5,677 bases of DNA from CAYHZL01 sp964361075 (GTDB lineage Bacteria; Bacteroidota; Ignavibacteria; UBA10030; UBA8401), in assembly GCA_964361075.1 (NCBI GenBank), contig CAYHZL010000216.1:1-5677 (forward strand), given 5' to 3'. Under the pieces are notes generated by a model. It saw only the letters and a program-made list of their open reading frames with translations. It was not told where the DNA came from and ran no database searches. Below, one piece after another: positions 1 to 5,677 of the stretch; the stretch's first letter is position 1; each line of letters starts with the position of its first letter. The translations under genes were made by a program, and so were the position numbers.

Positions 1-11
1 TTATTTGTTTT

Positions 12-35
12 CTTTGTGCCTTTGTGTCTTCGTGG
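12..35. repeat. Degenerate tandem 8-bp repeat (dispersed intergenic repeat)
   Basis: Three back-to-back octamers are seen: CTTTGTGC (12-19), CTTTGTGT (20-27) and CTTCGTGG (28-35), followed by an A-run. From memory, close variants of this string (read on the other strand as CACGAAG/ACACAAAG/GCACAAAG) recur between genes in many environmental bacterial genomes. It is therefore probably one copy of a dispersed repeat rather than a local feature. The left edge of the window may cut the element. No function can be assigned from the sequence. Confidence 0.6.
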
Positions 36-55
36 CGAAAAAAACTTAATTTTTG

Positions 56-74
56 TCCGAAGGACTCCTTTGGA
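56..74. repeat. Short near-perfect palindrome
   Basis: TCCGAAGG (56-63) faces CCTTTGGA (67-74) across a 3-nt loop (ACT). The only imperfection is one G-T opposition, which would be a G-U wobble in RNA. No T-tract follows on either strand, so it does not read as an intrinsic terminator. It lies next to the tandem octamers at 12-35 and may belong to the same repeat element. Confidence 0.4.
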
Positions 75-155
75 GGAATCGCCCTTATTTCACATTACTT
101 TGTATTGCCATCAGTTTAAAATATACTGCAACGGTGTGGTTTCAATTTTTTCATT

Positions 156-188
156 TTGATTATCGTAACATTTTTTTCTATATTTTTG
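156..188 (+). promoter_or_regulatory. Candidate promoter of the TPR lipoprotein gene
   Basis: Two readings of the same bases fit a promoter. The sigma70-type reading is TTGATT (156-161), a 17-bp spacer and TATATT (179-184). The Bacteroidetes-type reading is TTG (156-158), 22 bp and TATTTTTG (181-188), which matches the TAnnTTTG consensus. Either puts the transcript start near 190-196, giving a leader of about 40 nt before the ATG at 236. An AAAGGA ribosome binding site (223-228) lies 7 nt before that start. The ambiguity matters because the two consensus types belong to different primary sigma factors, and the lineage is only inferred. Confidence 0.5.
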
Positions 189-235
189 CGCAGTAAGTAA
201 CTCTGGAACACCCACCATTTACAAAGGATGTCATT

Positions 236-1675
236 ATGAAAATAAAATCGTTACTCATTTGGGGAATTGTTGGCATTACGTTGTCATCCATGGTCATTAC
301 CGGATTTCAATGTTCATCAGCCGAAGTAACAAGTGCAAAACTGTATATTACCCGCAAAGAATTTCAAAGTGCAGAAGCTGCATTGATGAAAGAGACGCAG
401 AAGAATGCAAAGAATGAAGAAGCATGGTTGTTGCTCGGCAAGGTTCGTTTGGAATTGAAAAATTATAAAGGGATGAAAGATGCGTTTGTGGAAGTATTGA
501 AAATTGCACCTACCCACAAAAAAGAAATTGATGCAATTACAATTTCAATATGGGGTGGATTATTTAATAAAGGCGTAGATTACATTAATAAAGCAGTTGA
601 CACATTGGAATATTATGACAATGCAATTGATGCGTTCACGATGGCAATGTATGTTATACCCGACAGCTTGATCAATCAACGTAATCTTGGTTTGGCGTAC
701 TATCGCAAATCCGACGCGCTGAGAGCAAAGATGCGACCACAAGAAGCAGAAGAAGCATTGCAGATGAGTGTTGAGCCGCTCACCATCTCGTTTGAAAAAG
801 CAAAAGATGTGATGGCGTGCCGCCTTGTCAGTGAAATTTATTCGGTGAAGGCGAGTGATTTAAAATCAAAATTTATGGAAGTAAACCACGATGCGTTTGC
901 CGCCGTAAAAAATATCGAAAGCATTCACGAAAAGATGAAAGCTATTGATGTGAAATTGTATCTTGGTCAACCTACAACGGTGAACAAACCCGAACCGCCG
1001 AAAGGAAAAAAGAAAAGCGATAAAGAAGAGTGGATATACAGCCAATATAATTTAACTGTGAGTGTGGAAAACGATCTTGTTGTTTCGGTAACATCAAATT
1101 ACAAGGCGAATATTGATTCTACGTTGTTTCATGAAGCTGTGGCACAGTACAACAAAGCAATTGAAATTTTGAAAAAAGGACAAGCCGCATTTCCGGAAGA
1201 CCCGCTGATCTCTGAAAACTTAATGAACTCGTACATTGGTGCGGAACGGAATGCAGAAGCACACACATTGCTTGAAGAGCGTGTAAAAAAATATCCGGAA
1301 AGTAAATTTGATCATTATAATTTAGGTGTGTTTCAATTGAAAGATTTAAAATATGAAAATGCTGTCGAACAATTTCATGCGGCATTGAAAATTGATTCTG
1401 CTTTTAGCGCTGCTCGCTATAATCTTGCTGCAACGTATGTCAATTGGGGTGTGGCAGAACAAGAGCGAATTAAAAAATCGGGCAAAGAGGATGATGTATC
1501 GTACAAAGAAAAATATAAATCGGCAGTGCCGTATCTCGAACAAGTGATCGCGTCTAAACCGGACGACATACAAATGCTGGAACTGCTCGGGCAAGTATAT
1601 GCCAATCTCGGTCAAGCTGATAAAGCAACAGAGATGTACAAAAAAGCGGATGATATTCGCAGCGGAAAAAAATAA
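236..1675 (+). CDS. TPR-repeat lipoprotein with an inserted BamE/SmpA-like segment
   Basis: The product is 479 residues and probably anchored in an envelope membrane, acting as a protein-interaction scaffold; no specific partner can be named. The signal peptide has a basic start (MKIK), a hydrophobic stretch (about 6-23) and ends in TGFQC with Cys26, the likely lipidated residue. Helical TPR-like pairs follow at about 33-93, 107-160, 298-353, 356-389 and 444-477. The clearest unit is 356-389 (DHYNLGVFQLKDLKYENAVE, then FHAALKID). The unit at 391-443 appears to carry an extra charged loop (about 408-425). Residues 234-288 differ: 'LYLGQPT', a Lys/Pro-rich linker, then 'EEWIYSQYNLTVSVENDLVVSV'-like strands resembling BamE/SmpA. 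The start is supported by AAAGGA at 223-228. A strong terminator follows, so it is probably transcribed alone. The TPR call is firm, the lipoprotein call likely, and the role unknown. Confidence 0.85.
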   Translation: MKIKSLLIWGIVGITLSSMVITGFQCSSAEVTSAKLYITRKEFQSAEAALMKETQKNAKNEEAWLLLGKVRLELKNYKGMKDAFVEVLKIAPTHKKEIDAITISIWGGLFNKGVDYINKAVDTLEYYDNAIDAFTMAMYVIPDSLINQRNLGLAYYRKSDALRAKMRPQEAEEALQMSVEPLTISFEKAKDVMACRLVSEIYSVKASDLKSKFMEVNHDAFAAVKNIESIHEKMKAIDVKLYLGQPTTVNKPEPPKGKKKSDKEEWIYSQYNLTVSVENDLVVSVTSNYKANIDSTLFHEAVAQYNKAIEILKKGQAAFPEDPLISENLMNSYIGAERNAEAHTLLEERVKKYPESKFDHYNLGVFQLKDLKYENAVEQFHAALKIDSAFSAARYNLAATYVNWGVAEQERIKKSGKEDDVSYKEKYKSAVPYLEQVIASKPDDIQMLELLGQVYANLGQADKATEMYKKADDIRSGKK

Positions 1676-1694
1676 ATGATAATGTAATGATAGC

Positions 1695-1729
1695 AACCTC
1701 ACAGGATGTACTATCCAGTGAGGTTTTTT
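1695..1729 (+). terminator. Strong intrinsic terminator after the TPR lipoprotein gene
   Basis: AACCTCAC (1695-1702) pairs perfectly with GTGAGGTT (1718-1725). After one A-A mismatch, GGAT (1704-1707) pairs with ATCC (1713-1716), closing a 5-nt loop GTACT. Six T residues (1724-1729) begin in the stem and run past it. This is the standard Rho-independent layout in the plus direction, 20 bp past the stop codon. It should separate the transcript of the TPR gene from the DUF3467 gene. Confidence 0.9.
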
Positions 1730-1752
1730 ACTTTTCTAAAAAAGGATGAACC

Positions 1753-2085
1753 ATGAGCGACCAACAGCCGCCACAAAGCCAACAGATCAATATCGAATTA
1801 GGCGAAAAAGAAGCGGAAGGAATTTATTCGAACTTGGCAATTATTACGCATTCGCCGGCAGAATTTATTGTTGATTTCACCAGAATACTTCCCGGTGTTC
1901 CGAAAGCAAGAGTGCATGCGCGTATTGTGATGACACCGCAACATTCTAAATTATTGTTGAATGCACTTGCGGACAATATCCAAAAGTATGAAGAGAAATT
2001 TGGTGAAATAAAAATTTCCGGCGAGGGAATGTCTCCGACAGGTTTTAATTTTCCAATGCCGGCGAAAGAAGAAAAAATTCATTAA
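1753..2085 (+). CDS. DUF3467 family protein
   Basis: This is a 110-residue soluble protein with no signal peptide or membrane segment, so probably cytoplasmic. The core (about 12-88) reads as DUF3467: 'IYSNLAIITHSPAEFIVDF' (24-42), a 'PGVPKARVHARIVMTP' stretch (47-62), then a helix 'HSKLLLNALADNIQKYEEKFG' (64-84, quoted discontinuously in function: strand, strand, helix). The first 11 residues are Gln/Pro-rich and the last 20 or so look disordered. The length is ordinary for this small family, whose function is unknown. The start is supported by AAAGGA (1741-1746) 6 nt upstream. I see no convincing promoter in the 23 bp between the preceding terminator and the ATG. It is therefore read either from a promoter near the end of the TPR gene or by incomplete termination. 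Family assignment is by recognition of the pattern, not by a search. Confidence 0.85.
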   Translation: MSDQQPPQSQQINIELGEKEAEGIYSNLAIITHSPAEFIVDFTRILPGVPKARVHARIVMTPQHSKLLLNALADNIQKYEEKFGEIKISGEGMSPTGFNFPMPAKEEKIH

Positions 2086-2109
2086 TGAGTTCTCACTGAA
2101 ATACTCATT
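2084..2109. repeat. Small inverted repeat at the DUF3467 stop codon
   Basis: AATGAGT (2084-2090) faces ACTCATT (2103-2109) across 12 nt. It begins inside the TAA stop of the DUF3467 gene. No T-tract follows, so it would be a poor intrinsic terminator. Its right arm overlaps the outer left arm of the long palindrome that follows (2104-2111), so the two structures would compete for the same bases. Confidence 0.35.
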
Positions 2110-2217
2110 GCACGTCATTGCGAGACGTTTTTTGTCGAAGCAATCTTCTAGATTTAAAGAAAAGATTGCTTCGCTCATAAAAAACATTTGCTCGCAATGA
2201 CTTTATACCGCAATGAG
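2104..2217. repeat. Nested imperfect palindrome of the GTCATTGCGAG/GAAGCAATC dispersed type
   Basis: Three layers of inverted arms share one centre: CTCATTGC (2104-2111) with GCAATGAG (2210-2217); GTCATTGCGAG (2114-2124) with CTCGCAATGAC (2191-2201); and GAAGCAATCTT (2137-2147) with AAGATTGCTTC (2162-2172). All three pairs are perfect. Between the second and third layers both arms carry a GTTTTTT/AAAAAAC run, in segments of unequal length (12 and 18 nt). The outer two layers share the word CATTGC, so the element also contains direct repeats. From memory, 'CGTCATTGCGAG ... GAAGCAATC' palindromes are scattered through many unrelated bacterial genomes as non-coding repeats. No coding capacity is seen. 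An RNA copy would fold into a long hairpin between the DUF3467 gene and the next gene. Confidence 0.85.
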
Positions 2218-2244
2218 ACCTGCGTCAACATCGCCGAAAAGGCA

Positions 2245-2288
2245 TTGCGTTTCACTTCGTTGAGTTGTATCTTTCTAAAGATTAGTTT
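2245..2288 (+). promoter_or_regulatory. Weak promoter candidate(s) for the lipoprotein/barrel operon
   Basis: Two overlapping possibilities are seen. A Bacteroidetes-type reading is TTG (2245-2247), 20 bp and TATCTTTC (2268-2275), seven of eight positions of TAnnTTTG. A sigma70-type reading is TTGAGT (2260-2265), 17 bp and TAGTTT (2283-2288), which is poor at the -10. Either gives a leader of roughly 35-50 nt before the ATG at 2331. The location just past the palindromic repeat and before the first gene of a two-gene unit makes a promoter expected here, but neither match is strong. Confidence 0.3.
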
Positions 2289-2319
2289 GTTACACAATCA
2301 CTTTTTTCTTTTCTTATGC

Positions 2320-2325
2320 GGAGGG
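2320..2325 (+). promoter_or_regulatory. Ribosome binding site that sets the start at 2331
   Basis: GGAGGG (2320-2325) sits 5 nt before ATG 2331. The alternative upstream ATG at 2316 overlaps this site and has no Shine-Dalgarno sequence of its own (upstream is a T-rich run). Starting at 2331 also gives a standard signal peptide beginning MKYATSKK, whereas 2316 would add only five residues (MRRVI). Confidence 0.85.
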
Positions 2326-2330
2326 TTATT

Positions 2331-4673
2331 ATGAAATATGCTACTTCAAAGAAAGCAATGATGCAGCATGTGTTATTGCTTTTGCTGCTTGCAGCATTGT
2401 TGCCATTATCGTATCAGTGCGTAAAAATGCCTTCCGAACCGGTTGCACCATCATGGCTCACTCAGCTTACCGTTCCACTTGTTGATAAAACATTTTACTT
2501 CGCAGATTTAATTAATAAAGACTCTAAGTTTGATACAACTGGCGGCACAATTCTTTATAAGCCAACCAGCGATCAATTTGGTTATCGCGATAGCATTCCC
2601 AGTGATGTTTTTATCATGCCAACCGTGCAAGGCAGCACCATTAATCAAGAAATTAATGTTGTTCCGTTTGCGGTTCCTTCGCCTAAGCCGGTTTCATTAA
2701 CCGTGGCAGATCTTTTCCCTGGGCTTCCTACCGGTGTTCCATTGGTTGGTGTAACCGATCAAACAGTCAATATTAGTCAGCCAATTGATGTCTCACCAGA
2801 CGGATCTTCAATTTGGTTAAAGTTTGATGCCGGAACTATGACGCTCACCATTCAAAATACTTTTCCATTTGCAATTCAGTTTACTGATGCCAATGGTATT
2901 GTTACAAATAAACTTGATTTAGTAAATGATACGTTGGCAACAACAACGATTGCCACATTTGCGTTTACCGGTTCCATTCCTGCGAACCAACAAGCGACAT
3001 CTTCACCTGCCTCATCGTTAATCGGCAAAACGATGTATAAGAAAGTGCGAATGAAGGGAACAATTAAAACTATCGGTATTGCTGGGACGACATTAAAATC
3101 TACCGATGGAATTGTTTCTACTTTAAATATTGTCGGCGCAACAATTGAATCGGCGCTTGCAAAATTAACAGCAGATTTTTCTGGACTAACTGTAACTGAT
3201 ACTTCGGGCAATGTTCTTCTCGACGACTCTATTCGGGTGCAGATTGCACAGTTCCAGAGCGGTTTTATGAGAGTGAAAATTGTGAACAATGTTGCACTTG
3301 GCATTAAAGTTATTTTCCGTATGTCGCAATTGCGCGATCGGTTGACGGGAAAACAATTAGTTATTGATCAGTCAAAATTGGTTGGGCAAGAAGTGAGTGC
3401 AGATAAGAAAGATACAAGCAACATTTATCTCATCCCTGCACAGGGAGCGATGGACAAAGTTATTTCTTTGAAAGATGTACTTGTTGTTGGAAAGCAAAAT
3501 GGTGCAACACTTACTGCTGACAATATGATGGATTATACGCTTGGCATTCGAACGTTTGTTCAGGCAACCAGCTACCAGCAAGTGAGTAAAAAAGATTTCG
3601 TACAGGCAGATGTTCAACCGTGTGATAAAAATGGAAACACTGTAACTCCACCACCATATATTTTACAATCTGTAACCGGACAAATTCCGCCGAAATCAAT
3701 TTCCGTGAATCAGGAATTTAATATTGGCAGTAGTGACCTGAACAGTAAATTTACACTGCAAGGATTTAAGAGCGCCATCAGTTTAAAGATGAATATGCTC
3801 ATATCCGGTGCATTTCCAACGAACCTTACATTGTGGGTAGTAGCGTTAAATGCTAATAATAAGTTAGGCGATTCGGTAGAAGTGAGGACAAGTTATTCTG
3901 ATCCAGCATTTCCAAACTTGAAGAATCTTATTGAACCAAAGAAAAATACCGTCATTAATTTTACGGCTGATAATATTAATACGTTGATGAATAGCTTCCT
4001 CAAAGTTTCCGTTCCTTCTGCTGAACGTGCGCTTCCTGCAAAATTAGTTGTTCGCGGTGAAGCGTTGATGAGCCCGAAGGATGTGTATAATAACAAAACA
4101 GACAAAGGTTTGGGCAGTGTTGCGCAGGGCGATACATTGCGTATCACACTCGATTATGCAATTCCGGTTTCGATCGGTATTAAAGAAGGTTCAATGAAGG
4201 ACACATCATCGTTTGCACAAAATAGTATTGACACAGTAAAGGTAGAATTAATTAAAGAGGGAAAAATTTATCTTAATGTTGAAAATACATTTCCGCTGGA
4301 TATTAATTTAGCAATGAAGCTTCTTCGTGGAAAAAAGAATGCGAAGGATAGTTTAATTGTTGATAAAACAGCGCTGCCAGTGCTTACACTCCCACAAACG
4401 CCGGCGATCCCCGCAGACTCTGTAAATTATCCACCAATTCGTGTTGTGGCAGATACAACAACAGCTCGCACCGGACAAAAATCGTACACATGGATTAACC
4501 TAACACCGGAAGATGCAAAAAAACTTGGTGATGCTTCCTTTACCGCATTGGATTTGAAATTGAATACTGCAGGAAATGGAAGCACAGCAAAAGAGTTCCG
4601 AAAAACTGATAAGATTCGTGTAAAAGCTTTTGCAAATATTATCTTTAACGTAAATTTTGAGAAACTAAAATAA
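2331..4673 (+). CDS. Large beta-rich lipoprotein with repeated strand modules, function unknown
   Basis: The product is 780 residues from the preferred start at 2331. The signal peptide has Lys7/Lys8, a Leu-rich core (14-24) and ends in LSYQC with Cys30. The only other cysteine is Cys431, which fits lipidation of Cys30. The mature protein opens with 'PSWLTQLTVPLVDKTFYFAD' (40-59), a Pro-Trp/'vPL' opening I associate with large beta-rich lipoproteins of Bacteroidetes and relatives. The rest is mostly predicted beta strand, Thr/Ser/Asn-rich and free of membrane segments. A motif of the form hydrophobic strand, N/G-x-[FV]-[PA], hydrophobic strand recurs at about 170-184 (LTIQNTFPFAIQF), 314-329 (VKIVNNVALGIKVIF), 486-502 (GAFPTNLTLW) and 647-661 (LNVENTFPLDINLAM), suggesting tandem Ig-like or LEA-like domains. 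No catalytic motif is seen. It ends in tandem TAA codons and lies 37 bp before a predicted outer-membrane barrel, so an outer-membrane partner or surface role is plausible. Confidence 0.8.
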   Translation: MKYATSKKAMMQHVLLLLLLAALLPLSYQCVKMPSEPVAPSWLTQLTVPLVDKTFYFADLINKDSKFDTTGGTILYKPTSDQFGYRDSIPSDVFIMPTVQGSTINQEINVVPFAVPSPKPVSLTVADLFPGLPTGVPLVGVTDQTVNISQPIDVSPDGSSIWLKFDAGTMTLTIQNTFPFAIQFTDANGIVTNKLDLVNDTLATTTIATFAFTGSIPANQQATSSPASSLIGKTMYKKVRMKGTIKTIGIAGTTLKSTDGIVSTLNIVGATIESALAKLTADFSGLTVTDTSGNVLLDDSIRVQIAQFQSGFMRVKIVNNVALGIKVIFRMSQLRDRLTGKQLVIDQSKLVGQEVSADKKDTSNIYLIPAQGAMDKVISLKDVLVVGKQNGATLTADNMMDYTLGIRTFVQATSYQQVSKKDFVQADVQPCDKNGNTVTPPPYILQSVTGQIPPKSISVNQEFNIGSSDLNSKFTLQGFKSAISLKMNMLISGAFPTNLTLWVVALNANNKLGDSVEVRTSYSDPAFPNLKNLIEPKKNTVINFTADNINTLMNSFLKVSVPSAERALPAKLVVRGEALMSPKDVYNNKTDKGLGSVAQGDTLRITLDYAIPVSIGIKEGSMKDTSSFAQNSIDTVKVELIKEGKIYLNVENTFPLDINLAMKLLRGKKNAKDSLIVDKTALPVLTLPQTPAIPADSVNYPPIRVVADTTTARTGQKSYTWINLTPEDAKKLGDASFTALDLKLNTAGNGSTAKEFRKTDKIRVKAFANIIFNVNFEKLK

Positions 4674-4710
4674 TAACCACACTTTCAAAAGAAAATAGTA
4701 GGAGCGTACT

Positions 4711-5677
4711 ATGATTCATGAAAAATATACTTCAAACATCATTACCATAGTAATGGTATTTGTTCTGCTGGGTGTGGTTGGTTCTAACACATCTTTTGCC
4801 GGCGGCGATAGATATTCGCCGCGCATTATTGGTATGGGAAGAACCTATACTGCACATTCCCGCGGGCTTGATGCAGTCGGACTTAATCCGGCAAATCTTG
4901 CTCTCGATGATAGAAATGCAACAGTGACAATAAATTTTGTTCCGTTTGGTTTATCGGCAGGCAGTGATTTTATTAATTACAAAATTTATAATGATTTTTT
5001 TACCGGTGATCCGAATTTACCGCTAACTGTTGATGGAAAAAAACAAGGCAAGCAACTGAGTGCGCAAGATAAGAATGATATTCTCGGATTATTTCCGGGC
5101 GGTATTGCACACACACAAGCTTCATTTGAAACCTCGCCGATTGGCTTTTCATTGCAAGCAGGCAATTTTGGTTTAGCAATCGTCCCTTCTGTCCGAGCTG
5201 CGGTGAATTTTGATTTGGTTGAAGATTATTTGAAGTTTGCATTTAACACTTTTGGAATTGAAGGCAATAAATATTCGTTTAACAATACCGCTGTGAATGC
5301 TTCTATCGTTGCTGAAATGAATGTCTCAGCAGCGTACATACTGCCGCTCACACTTCCGGCTGTAACTGATATTTCTTTTGGCATCGGTGTAAAATATTTA
5401 GCAGGATTAGCGAGTATAACTACAGAGCGTTATAAAGCTTCAATTGAAAATATTGTTTATAAATCAGACATTAATGGACAATCAATAATTGATTCAATGC
5501 ATGTAAATGGAAAGTTCGATTTTCTGCAACGCACCGCGCAGATGGATCCTGACAATTCACAACCTGTTGGCTCCGGAATGGGATACGATGTTGGTATTTC
5601 ATTTAAATTGGCTGACATTATATTGTGTGGCATAAGCGTTACAGATATTGGTTCGATGACGTGGGATAAACAAACGA
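4711..5677 (+). CDS. DUF5723-type outer-membrane beta-barrel protein, N-terminal part (cut by window edge)
   Basis: An open frame of 322 complete codons has no stop before the window ends, so the C-terminus is missing. The signal peptide has a hydrophobic core at about 10-24 and a likely signal peptidase I site after Ser28-Phe-Ala30. The mature N-terminus contains 'RIIGMGRTYTAHSRGLDAVG' (38-57) followed at once by LNPANLAL (58-65). This G-M-G-R-T ... G-L-D-A-V-G-x-N-P-A-N-L signature is typical of DUF5723 proteins and resembles the 'NPA' start of FadL/PorV-like barrels. The rest alternates amphipathic strands with polar loops, as in an outer-membrane barrel. Start ATG 4711 has AGGAG (4700-4704) 6 nt upstream. 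The 37-bp gap from the lipoprotein gene holds no terminator, so the two are probably co-transcribed. The family's function is unknown to me; the transport or assembly role is open. Confidence 0.85.
   Translation, partial: MIHEKYTSNIITIVMVFVLLGVVGSNTSFAGGDRYSPRIIGMGRTYTAHSRGLDAVGLNPANLALDDRNATVTINFVPFGLSAGSDFINYKIYNDFFTGDPNLPLTVDGKKQGKQLSAQDKNDILGLFPGGIAHTQASFETSPIGFSLQAGNFGLAIVPSVRAAVNFDLVEDYLKFAFNTFGIEGNKYSFNNTAVNASIVAEMNVSAAYILPLTLPAVTDISFGIGVKYLAGLASITTERYKASIENIVYKSDINGQSIIDSMHVNGKFDFLQRTAQMDPDNSQPVGSGMGYDVGISFKLADIILCGISVTDIGSMTWDKQT

Noticed and set aside
56..74. Palindrome considered as a terminator
   Set aside because: The T-run lies before it (50-54) rather than after it in the plus direction, and in the minus direction it is followed by A residues. 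Neither strand has a terminator layout.
1..159. Open plus-strand frame from the left edge to TGA at 157-159
   Set aside because: It reads through the tandem octamer repeat and the palindrome, gives a low-complexity peptide without a recognisable domain, and overlaps the promoter candidate. It looks like a chance opening in repeat DNA rather than the end of an upstream gene.
1346..1702. Minus-strand open frame of 118 codons opposite the TPR gene
   Set aside because: It lies antisense to a well-supported coding gene and would also cross the terminator stem. The Phe/Leu/His-rich translation is what reversed TPR coding sequence gives, with no domain.
1729..1736. TACTTTTC as a -7 box for the DUF3467 gene
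   Set aside because: It matches most of TAnnTTTG, but transcription from it would start within or after the ribosome binding site at 1741-1746, leaving no usable leader.
1951..2187. Minus-strand open frame spanning the end of the DUF3467 gene and the palindrome
   Set aside because: Half of it lies in the non-coding palindromic repeat and the rest is antisense to DUF3467. The peptide is Phe/Cys-rich and unlike any family.
2104..2217. Palindrome considered as a CRISPR-like or insertion-sequence element
   Set aside because: There are no regularly spaced identical repeats with unique spacers and no transposase frame. It is a single non-coding inverted repeat.
2876..3304. Minus-strand open frame of 142 codons opposite the large lipoprotein gene
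   Set aside because: It is a shadow of the sense gene: antisense, without a convincing ribosome binding site or recognisable motif, and the sense strand has a coherent exported protein.
5000..5242. Minus-strand open frame of 80 codons opposite the barrel gene
   Set aside because: It is antisense to the continuous barrel coding frame, with no ribosome binding site or domain.

Overview
The window is A+T-rich bacterial DNA. It carries four plus-strand protein genes, the last of which runs off the right edge. Two encode large exported proteins with N-terminal signal peptides ending in a cysteine (probable lipoproteins). One encodes a small DUF3467 protein. The last encodes the N-terminal part of a predicted outer-membrane beta-barrel of the DUF5723 type. 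This gene content suits a Gram-negative of the Bacteroidetes/Chlorobi group, and the protein style looks most like Ignavibacteria or relatives. That placement is inference from remembered families, not from a marker gene. No rRNA, tRNA, CRISPR array, transposase or defence gene is visible.

Layout. Bases 1-235 are non-coding. They hold a degenerate tandem 8-bp repeat (12-35), a short palindrome (56-74) and a good promoter candidate (156-188). The first gene (236-1675) encodes a TPR lipoprotein that appears to have a BamE/SmpA-like beta segment inserted between two TPR blocks. A strong intrinsic terminator (1695-1729) closes it. A small DUF3467 gene follows (1753-2085). The next intergenic stretch (2086-2330) is dominated by a long nested imperfect palindrome (2104-2217) of the common 'GTCATTGCGAG ... 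GAAGCAATC' dispersed-repeat type. It is followed by a weak promoter candidate.

The second half is a probable two-gene operon. It comprises a 780-residue beta-rich surface or periplasmic lipoprotein (best start 2331, end 4673) and, 37 bp later with no terminator between them, the DUF5723-type barrel (4711 to beyond 5677). The arrangement suggests that the two products act together at the outer membrane, but nothing in the sequence names a substrate or pathway. The TPR lipoprotein and the DUF3467 gene are separated by a terminator and need not share a function.

The observations most worth a second look are the BamE-like insert in the TPR protein, the shared aromatic-Gln-Cys ending of the two lipoprotein signal peptides, the recurring 'N-x-[FV]-[PA]' strand modules in the 780-residue protein, and the nested palindromic element. 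I saw no clear evidence for a wholly new multi-gene system.
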